A DNA stretch of 11,639 bases from the NCBI GenBank assembly GCA_002498605.1, contig DAHY01000042.1:1-11639 (forward strand), given 5' to 3'. Both the position numbers and the translations under genes were made by a program. The first letter of the stretch is position 1. Each line of letters begins with the position of its first letter. Under the pieces are notes generated by a model that was given only the letters and a program-made list of their open reading frames with translations, made no database searches and was not told where the DNA came from. Origin of the DNA: Methanomassiliicoccaceae archaeon UBA404. GTDB taxonomy: Archaea; Thermoplasmatota; Thermoplasmata; Methanomassiliicoccales; Methanomethylophilaceae. Below are positions 7,095-11,639 of this stretch, in pieces.

Positions 7095-8429
7095 ATGGTT
7101 GAAACACTGACGGTGACTCAACTCAACACCAGAGTGAAATCGATACTGACCGAATCCGATTTGGTAAAGGATATTTGGATAATCGGAGAAATTTCAAATC
7201 TTACCCGTGCCGTAAGCGGACATTATTATTTCACTCTGAAAGACGGATCCGGGGAATTGCGGAGCGTAATGTTCAAAGGTTCCAGGGGAAGAATAGATTT
7301 TGAACCCACGGAAAACATGAAGGTGAAGATCTTCGGCAAAGTCGATCTTTACGTCCCCAGGGGAACTTACCAGTTCATAGTTGAAACCATGGAACGTTCC
7401 GGCATCGGGGAATTGTATCTTGAGTATGAAAAACTGAAGAAAAAACTTCAGTCCGAAGGATTGTTCGACGATTCCCGGAAGAAAAAATTGCCTTTGTACC
7501 CGCGAACCGTGGGTGTCGTCACTTCCGAAACCGGGGCGGTCATTCACGATATTCTGACAACCTCCGAAAAACTGTTTCCCGCCGACATAATATTGGCCCC
7601 TTCGAAAGTTCAGGGGGAGGGCGCCGCCGAATCAATCGTAAGGGGAATCGAACTGCTGAACAAAATCGGCGTTGACGTCATGATAGTGGGAAGAGGCGGA
7701 GGTTCCATCGAAGACCTGTGGTCGTTCAACGAAGAAATTGTCGCAAGAGCGATTGCGGCTTCCGAAGTGCCGATTATTTCCGCGGTGGGTCACGAATCCG
7801 ATGTTACGATAGCCGATATGGTTGCCGACGCAAGAGCTCCGACGCCTACGGGAGCCGCAAAAATGGCTTTGCCGGACCGGGAATATCTGGGGGATTTGGT
7901 GCGGGGTTACGAATACACCGCATCTGTTGCGTTACAACGGAAATTGGACATAATGAAGTCGAAAATAGATACGGTTTCGGTGAAATTGGATCCCCGCAGA
8001 AAACTTGAAGAAATAGGTATGCTGGAACTCCGCATAGACGGGTTGTCGAACCGTGCGGGCGCCGGTTTGAAGTCCACGGTTCAGAACATGAGATCCAGAT
8101 TCAACGCGGTGGAATCGAAAATATCGCCGGCCGCCGCCGCAAACAGAGTCGGCGGCCTTAAAGAATCCCTGACCTCGTTCTCGGAGCGTCTGGTGCTTGC
8201 GGTGGGCCGTATCATGAAAGATTCCCATTCCAGAGCGGAAGCCCTTGGAAAAAGGGCCGATGCCCTGAACCCCCTCGGAGTTCTGAAGAGAGGTTACAGT
8301 TACGTTACCGATGCCGACGGAAACACTTTGACTTCGGTCAAAACGCTGTCGAAAGGATCGGTTATAGATGTCAGATTCCGGGACGGCAGCGCCGAAGCGG
8401 AAGTAAAAAAGGTGAATAACAATGGATGA
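7095..8429 (+). CDS. xseA: Exodeoxyribonuclease VII large subunit
   Basis: The 444-aa product is a full-length XseA, the catalytic subunit of exonuclease VII, which degrades single-stranded DNA from both ends to short acid-soluble oligonucleotides. The N-terminal OB fold (about 1-100) has WIIGEISNL (28-36) and SGHYYFTLKD (41-50). The catalytic core has VGVVTSETGAVIHDI (139-153), GRGGGSIEDLWSFNEE (199-214) and SAVGHESDVTIAD (229-241), followed by ADARAPTPTGAAK. A long helical region comes next, and the C-terminal segment contains LKRGYSYVTDADG. All conserved family blocks appear intact. ATG 7095 is chosen because the E. coli family alignment begins just before the TVTQLN block. An in-frame TTG at 7083 would add four residues. 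The gene overlaps xseB by 8 nt, so the two are co-expressed. Exonuclease VII is mainly bacterial, so the presence of both subunits in an apparently archaeal setting suggests an old transfer. Confidence 0.97.
   Translation: MVETLTVTQLNTRVKSILTESDLVKDIWIIGEISNLTRAVSGHYYFTLKDGSGELRSVMFKGSRGRIDFEPTENMKVKIFGKVDLYVPRGTYQFIVETMERSGIGELYLEYEKLKKKLQSEGLFDDSRKKKLPLYPRTVGVVTSETGAVIHDILTTSEKLFPADIILAPSKVQGEGAAESIVRGIELLNKIGVDVMIVGRGGGSIEDLWSFNEEIVARAIAASEVPIISAVGHESDVTIADMVADARAPTPTGAAKMALPDREYLGDLVRGYEYTASVALQRKLDIMKSKIDTVSVKLDPRRKLEEIGMLELRIDGLSNRAGAGLKSTVQNMRSRFNAVESKISPAAAANRVGGLKESLTSFSERLVLAVGRIMKDSHSRAEALGKRADALNPLGVLKRGYSYVTDADGNTLTSVKTLSKGSVIDVRFRDGSAEAEVKKVNNNG
8408..8415 (+). promoter_or_regulatory. 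Shine-Dalgarno of xseB
   Basis: AAAGGTGA lies in the last codons of xseA, 6 bases before the xseB ATG at 8422. It supports this start and coupled translation of the two subunits. Confidence 0.7.
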
Positions 8430-8655
8430 AGAAATCAAGAATATGAACTTTGAACAATCAATAACCGCATTGGAAGAACTTGTGAACAAGTTGGAAAGCG
8501 GCAGTTTGGATTTGGACCAAAGTCTGGAATTGTACGAACGGGCCACGGCACTCAGGGACAGGTGCAGGAAAATTCTCGAAGAAAGCGAACGCAGAGTGAA
8601 GAAGATAACCGAAACCGCCCAGGGCGTCGTCGAATCAGAGCTTAAGTTTGAGTGA
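8422..8655 (+). CDS. xseB: Exodeoxyribonuclease VII small subunit
   Basis: The 77-aa protein is the usual size for XseB, the helical small subunit that wraps several copies around the coiled-coil part of XseA. The family hallmarks are visible: FEQSITALEELVNKLESGSLDLDQSLELYERA (split here as FEQSITALEELV at 10-21 and the LESGSLDLDQSLELYE block at 24-39), followed by a second long charged helix with CRKILEESERRVKKI (48-62). It has no catalytic residues of its own. It begins inside the last codons of xseA (8-nt overlap) with a good Shine-Dalgarno. Its last 21 bases overlap the 3' end of the convergent DUF4435 gene on the other strand. Confidence 0.95.
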   Translation: MDEEIKNMNFEQSITALEELVNKLESGSLDLDQSLELYERATALRDRCRKILEESERRVKKITETAQGVVESELKFE

Positions 8656-9498
8656 CCATAAGTCAAAACAATGTTTTTCGGACCATCTGCGGGTTTTGTC
8701 GTAAAGACCCGTAATCGAGAAGCAGTAATCGCTGAAAGCCAGTCTGAGGGAGCCTGAAAGTTCGCCGTTTCTGAGCCCCTTGGCGTTGAACGAACCGAAA
8801 TTATATTTCAGACCGATCAACAGAACTTCGACCGCATCGTGTCCCCGGGCGTAATCCAGAGGTTCATGGTCTCTTGAAGCTTCGTTTCTGTATATCCGCC
8901 CCAATTCTTTTCGGTCGATGCACCTGCCGGCGGTGCAGCATACGATTTCATCCAGTAATTTTTCTTCGTCAATCATAAGACTCCGCGGGTCTATAAACGA
9001 TTCAAAATCAAGATTTCTGAAGTTTAAACTGAGTTTGTATTTCTCGGAAACATACATCATCAGACCTATGGGATAGCAGGCGGAGATCACGGCATCGAAA
9101 ACAGGTCCGTATTCGTCTGTGAAAGCATCGAGAGCGTCTCTGTCCGCATACTCGCTTAAAACATCATCCAAGGCCGGACTTGCCAGCAGCATGGCCTCCA
9201 AATCCCGCTGATCGGTGCTGAATACGGGAGGGGTGCGTTTCTTGCCCTTTATTCTGTCCAAATCCGCATCGACGATTCCGATTACGTTATCGATTTTCCG
9301 GTTATTCCAGCATTCGTCCACGGCACGTCTCACGTTGCTTTTCGAATGTCCTACGACAACCCTTACCTTTTCATCGCAGAACTTGCCGTAGAGTCTGCTG
9401 TCGGTTACGCCTTCGACGGCAAGCACGGCTTCACCGCTGAAAGACGACAGCATCGATATTTCATTCGCAATATCTTCCGGCTTCAGGGTTCTCTGCAT
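8635..9498 (-). CDS. DUF4435 TOPRIM-like protein (AriB-like partner of the ATPase)
   Basis: The 287-aa protein matches the DUF4435 pattern, a TOPRIM-type nuclease domain. Visible elements are the strand plus acidic turn AVLAVEGVTDSRLYGKF (24-40, with Glu29 at the expected catalytic place and Asp33), VVVGHSKSNV (47-56), the second acidic cluster IVDADLD (75-81) and FSTDQRDLEAMLL (93-105), which is the usual 'T-D-x-x-D-L-E' block after it. The remainder (about 110-287) is helical and unassigned. In PARIS, AriB carries DUF4435 and, when released from the AriA ATPase, cuts a host tRNA and stops growth; that role here is inferred from domains and pairing. ATG 9498 is preceded by GAGGGA at good spacing. 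It overlaps the 3' end of the ATPase gene by 38 nt, so the two products are surely made together. Its own 3' end overlaps xseB by 21 nt. Confidence 0.78.
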   Translation of the reverse strand: MQRTLKPEDIANEISMLSSFSGEAVLAVEGVTDSRLYGKFCDEKVRVVVGHSKSNVRRAVDECWNNRKIDNVIGIVDADLDRIKGKKRTPPVFSTDQRDLEAMLLASPALDDVLSEYADRDALDAFTDEYGPVFDAVISACYPIGLMMYVSEKYKLSLNFRNLDFESFIDPRSLMIDEEKLLDEIVCCTAGRCIDRKELGRIYRNEASRDHEPLDYARGHDAVEVLLIGLKYNFGSFNAKGLRNGELSGSLRLAFSDYCFSITGLYDKTRRWSEKHCFDLWSLKLKL

Positions 9499-10531
9499 GT
9501 AAGTCCCTCAGTTCCCTTGACATATCCCATTTGTCGTGGATAATCTGGGGTGAGTGTGTGGCGACAATAAATTGAAGATTTCTGAGTCTGGCGATGTCCA
9601 GGAATATGTCGCCCAGTTTTTGCTGCCATCCTATGTGCAGGGAATTCTCCGGTTCGTCTATGACGACGGTGGATCCCTCCGGAGTCTGGAACAGCAGACG
9701 GTACAGGATAATCAGAATATTCCTTTCGCCCGACGAAAGAGCATCCAGCGGCAAATCCGCACCGGAATCCAATCTGAATATCAGGTTACTGTTTTCGTTA
9801 ATCAGCAAAGTCTTTCCTATAAACATTTTGTTCATAATGTCCTGGGAAACAACGATGGATTCGGACAATCCGTACGTACGTTCGATGTATTCTTCCAAAC
9901 CGTAAGCCAATTCGGCGTATTCCCTTCTCTTTTTGGATATATCGCTGTGGGTCGGAGGGAATCTGAGGGAATACGGCATATCAGGTTCCAATCCCGCGCC
10001 TTTTATGTAATCGAGTCTGGCTTTCAAATCCCTGAACAGCGAGACCATGTCTCCGTCCGACATTTCGGTAAAACATTCTTTCTTCGGAACGACAAGGCTG
10101 TTGTTTTCGACGGCGGATTTTATTATGTCCCTGAGTTCGTCGGCGTACACGTTAACTGCCGGAGTAAGGCATCCGTCGGGTTTGACAACGGTCTGTCTGT
10201 CCGGGGAAATATAAGTGATTTTGAACAGTTCTTTCAGCTCCTCGCTGTCAACGGGATATTCTATTTCGTTCTTCCGGATACGTATGCTGACATCTTCCCG
10301 TTTTTCGACGATTAACACAAGATCGTCGGTAAATCCTATGTCAATACGGTCAAACGGTAATTTTTCCAACTCTTCGATGTCTCCCTTCATCGAATAAACC
10401 AGGGCTTTGAGCAGGGTGGTTTTACCGAATCCGTTGGGAGAGTAAACGAAGGTTAGAGGGCTTGTACTGATATCCAAATCACAATCGATGTGGTACAGCA
10501 GACCGTGCACCGTCACGTTTTTGACTTTCAT
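9461..10531 (-). CDS. ABC-type/AAA_21-like ATPase (AriA-like)
   Basis: The 356-aa protein is a soluble ABC-class ATPase of the AAA_15/AAA_21 type found in defence systems, not a transporter: there are no membrane segments. It has Walker A SPNGFGKTT (31-39), the signature LSSGERN (265-271), Walker B STVVIDEPENSLH (287-299) with Asp292-Glu293, and the switch histidine in VATHSPQII (323-331). The insert between Walker A and signature (about 60-250) is helical and charged. Next to a DUF4435 gene this is the AriA-AriB domain pairing; OLD/GajA proteins carry a comparable ATPase and TOPRIM in one chain. The ATPase would sense the trigger and hold the effector. ATG 10531 is chosen: an upstream in-frame start at 10681 would run across the divergent promoters and the start of the TPR gene. 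A TATA-like box about 29 bases before the ATG suggests a leaderless transcript. Confidence 0.85.
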   Translation of the reverse strand: MKVKNVTVHGLLYHIDCDLDISTSPLTFVYSPNGFGKTTLLKALVYSMKGDIEELEKLPFDRIDIGFTDDLVLIVEKREDVSIRIRKNEIEYPVDSEELKELFKITYISPDRQTVVKPDGCLTPAVNVYADELRDIIKSAVENNSLVVPKKECFTEMSDGDMVSLFRDLKARLDYIKGAGLEPDMPYSLRFPPTHSDISKKRREYAELAYGLEEYIERTYGLSESIVVSQDIMNKMFIGKTLLINENSNLIFRLDSGADLPLDALSSGERNILIILYRLLFQTPEGSTVVIDEPENSLHIGWQQKLGDIFLDIARLRNLQFIVATHSPQIIHDKWDMSRELRDLHAENPEAGRYCE

Positions 10532-10553
10532 GGTGTTCCCATATCGGGTTAAG

Positions 10554-10565
10554 TTTATTTTAATA
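10554..10565 (-). promoter_or_regulatory. TATA-like box of the ATPase-DUF4435 unit
   Basis: On the minus strand TATTAAAATAAA is centred about 29 bases upstream of ATG 10531, close to the spacing of a leaderless archaeal promoter. It lies within CGGGT (10545-10549) and ACCC (10565-10568), a loose inverted repeat. Confidence 0.5.
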
Positions 10566-10588
10566 CCCTCTTGTCTCCGGGGGCTATC

Positions 10589-10596
10589 TTTATTTT
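10589..10596 (+). promoter_or_regulatory. TATA-like box of the TPR gene
   Basis: TTTATTTT is centred 27 bases before ATG 10620, which fits a leaderless transcript. It shares the 88-bp intergenic region 10532-10619 with the opposing promoter of the ATPase gene. Confidence 0.5.
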
Positions 10597-10619
10597 GATG
10601 AAACGGTTCCCATGTCAGG

Positions 10620-11465
10620 ATGAACGACGACAAAGCCCTTTCCGACATAAGAAATGTCATAGCCGCGGGGCAATTGGACACCGCCGAGATACTGTTGAGG
10701 GACAGAGCCTCCTCGGTTTCGGATCCGCTGATTAAAATTCAGTGCGCATCGATATTGCTGGTTATCGGACGGAGCGAAGCTTCCGATGAAGTTTTGGAAA
10801 ACATATACGAAGAACTTCGGGACAGCAATGAAAATTCTTTTTCCGTCGCACAGGCCATGAGGGGTTTGGGAAGAGGCGATTTGGCCATCGATCTGTTGCA
10901 GGATATCACCGAGAACGATGCGGTGCTCCGGGAAAAAGCAATGTCCCTGAATATGATCGGACGGTACGAAGAAGCCATAGAAGCCGTTGAAAAAATTTCC
11001 GAAAAAACCGCGGACGATTCGGTTCTGCATCTCGAATCCCTGAGTTCTCTCGGTAAACACGACGAAGCTTTGAAACTTTCAGACGAATTATTTAAAAAAT
11101 ATCCCGACAGCTACAGTGTTCTGCGTTCAAGAGGCGGAGCTTTGATTGCCGCGGGAAAGGACAAAGAAGCCGTAAAATACGCCAGGAAACTGATGAAAGA
11201 CAATAAGGAATCCGCAGACGCCAACGCCGTCGCGGCTTACGTTATGTACATCATCGGCAACACCAAACCCGCCGGGGCATTCTCTTCCAAAGCCCTGAGA
11301 ATCGACGGATCGCATGTGGGGGCAATGGAAATTCTTGCGCTGAGTCTGATGGACAAAGACAAGCACAAAAACGCATGTATCGTAGCCGGAGCCATGAACG
11401 AGAAAGAGCCCGGCAACCCGGCCGCGGTAAGAATACTCAGGGAGTGCGGCGGCAAGTTCTCCTGA
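10620..11465 (+). CDS. Tetratricopeptide (TPR) repeat protein
   Basis: The 281-aa protein is a solenoid of about six TPR-like helical pairs, clearest from residue 73 on: repeats of roughly 32-34 residues begin near 73, 102, 134, 168, 202 and 236. They show the usual small residues and the G-x-x-x-E/K-A pattern (GRYEEAIEAV 114-123, GKHDEALKLS 145-154, GKDKEAVKYA 179-188). The first 70 residues are also helical and may hold two worn repeats. No signal peptide, membrane segment or enzyme motif is visible, so it is a cytoplasmic protein-binding scaffold of unknown partner. The ATG is preceded by a TATA-like box at leaderless spacing and by no Shine-Dalgarno. It is divergent from the ATPase-DUF4435 unit across 88 bp; shared regulation is possible but not shown. 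TPR proteins are numerous in archaea, so the neighbourhood may be coincidental. Confidence 0.85.
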   Translation: MNDDKALSDIRNVIAAGQLDTAEILLRDRASSVSDPLIKIQCASILLVIGRSEASDEVLENIYEELRDSNENSFSVAQAMRGLGRGDLAIDLLQDITENDAVLREKAMSLNMIGRYEEAIEAVEKISEKTADDSVLHLESLSSLGKHDEALKLSDELFKKYPDSYSVLRSRGGALIAAGKDKEAVKYARKLMKDNKESADANAVAAYVMYIIGNTKPAGAFSSKALRIDGSHVGAMEILALSLMDKDKHKNACIVAGAMNEKEPGNPAAVRILRECGGKFS

Positions 11466-11526
11466 TTTTCAATGTGCGTTTTCATTGCACGTGCGTCATA
11501 CGCGAAAAGAAGCAATCATGTCCGTT

Positions 11527-11547
11527 TTGCGCGGTACTATCGCGCAA
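11527..11547. repeat. Perfect inverted repeat TTGCGCG-N7-CGCGCAA, possible operator
   Basis: Two 7-base arms (11527-11533 and 11541-11547) flank a GTACTAT spacer. The right arm ends where the TATA box of the last gene begins, in the place of the archaeal BRE. Such a two-fold symmetric site could bind a dimeric repressor. In RNA it could form a hairpin ending the TPR transcript, but no U-run follows, which favours the DNA-site reading. Confidence 0.5.
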
Positions 11548-11556
11548 TATAAATTA
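11548..11556 (+). promoter_or_regulatory. TATA box of the final partial gene
   Basis: TATAAATTA is the best TATA-box match in the window. It is centred about 27 bases before ATG 11578, giving a leaderless transcript. It lies in the 112-bp gap 11466-11577, which also holds the inverted repeat and two short T-runs (11466-11469, 11480-11483) that might help end TPR transcription. Confidence 0.6.
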
Positions 11557-11577
11557 TGGAAGTCCGATTAAGGCGGT

Positions 11578-11639
11578 ATGTGGAAGCAGGTCAGTGAGGA
11601 CTTCTGGGCGGAGAACCGCGCATCCAAAGTAGGGGATGT
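11578..11639 (+). CDS. Unidentified gene, N-terminal fragment (cut by window edge)
   Basis: An open frame from ATG 11578 runs to the end of the window without a stop, giving 20 whole codons (MWKQVSEDFWAENRASKVGD). I do not recognise the family from so little. The call rests on the ATG lying at leaderless distance from a good TATA box, with a palindromic site just before that box. The preceding bases AAGGCGGT might serve as a weak ribosome site if a short leader exists. Confidence 0.5.
   Translation, partial: MWKQVSEDFWAENRASKVGD

Noticed and set aside
7932..8666. 244-codon open frame on the minus strand opposite xseA and xseB
   Set aside because: Both exonuclease VII genes are unmistakable on the plus strand; the opposite frame has no family signature.
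9554..10315. 253-codon open frame on the plus strand opposite the ATPase gene
   Set aside because: The minus strand carries intact ATPase motifs over the same bases; the plus frame shows only low-complexity F/Q/V-rich sequence.
8635..10531. Gabija system (GajA plus GajB) formed by the ATPase pair with the UvrD-like helicase
   Set aside because: GajA has ATPase and TOPRIM in one chain next to a short UvrD-like GajB. Here the TOPRIM-like part is a separate DUF4435 gene and the helicase is a distant AddA-like helicase-nuclease in another operon.
10532..10681. Upstream extension of the ATPase by 50 residues
   Set aside because: It would cross both TATA-like boxes and the first codons of the divergent TPR gene; the fold begins naturally at MKVKNVTVHG.
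11527..11547. Rho-independent terminator of the TPR gene
   Set aside because: The inverted repeat is not followed by a T-run and it adjoins a TATA box, so an operator is the better reading.
1..11639. CRISPR array, tRNA, rRNA, transposase or integrase
   Set aside because: No spaced direct repeats, tRNA-like cloverleaf ends, ribosomal RNA blocks or transposase motifs were seen; genes fill nearly the whole window.

Overview
The window is a gene-dense stretch of a probable archaeal chromosome. Several genes carry an AT-rich TATA-like box about 27 bases upstream of the start codon, with no room for a leader. This is the layout of archaeal leaderless transcripts, and no bacterial -35/-10 pairs stand out. 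Exonuclease VII, an AddAB-like pair and a DUF4435/ATPase pair in an archaeal setting, together with nine complete genes that end in TGA (7) or TAA (2) and never TAG, would fit a methanogen of the Thermoplasmata/Methanomassiliicoccales type that reserves TAG for pyrrolysine. That assignment is inference.

Layout. Positions 1-5909 form a minus-strand operon: an AddB-like FeS nuclease with a dead helicase core, an AddA-like UvrD-family helicase-nuclease that overlaps it by 11 nt, and, 10 nt further on, the first 107 residues of a P-type cation ATPase. A 94-bp divergent promoter region separates this operon from a plus-strand 184-aa protein (6004-6558) that I read as a DnaQ/RNase T-fold exonuclease with most catalytic residues lost. 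Facing it is a zinc-ribbon, TM2-like membrane protein (6555-6992, minus). That gene shares a 102-bp divergent promoter region with xseA-xseB (7095-8655, plus), the two subunits of exonuclease VII. Convergent with xseB, and overlapping its 3' end by 21 nt, is a minus-strand two-gene unit (8635-10531): an ABC-type/AAA_21-like ATPase followed by a DUF4435 TOPRIM-like protein. This is the domain pairing of the PARIS (AriA-AriB) anti-phage system. A divergent TPR-repeat protein (10620-11465, plus) follows. The window then has 112 bp without a gene, which hold a perfect 7+7 inverted repeat directly against a TATA box, and ends in the first 20 codons of an unidentified plus-strand gene.

Functionally, most of the window concerns DNA ends. 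AddAB would resect double-strand breaks, exonuclease VII would degrade single strands, and the DnaQ-like protein may be a non-catalytic DNA- or RNA-binding partner. The ATPase/DUF4435 pair would be an abortive defence module. I saw no tRNA, rRNA, CRISPR array, insertion sequence or integrase, so this looks like a chromosomal repair/defence neighbourhood rather than a mobile element.
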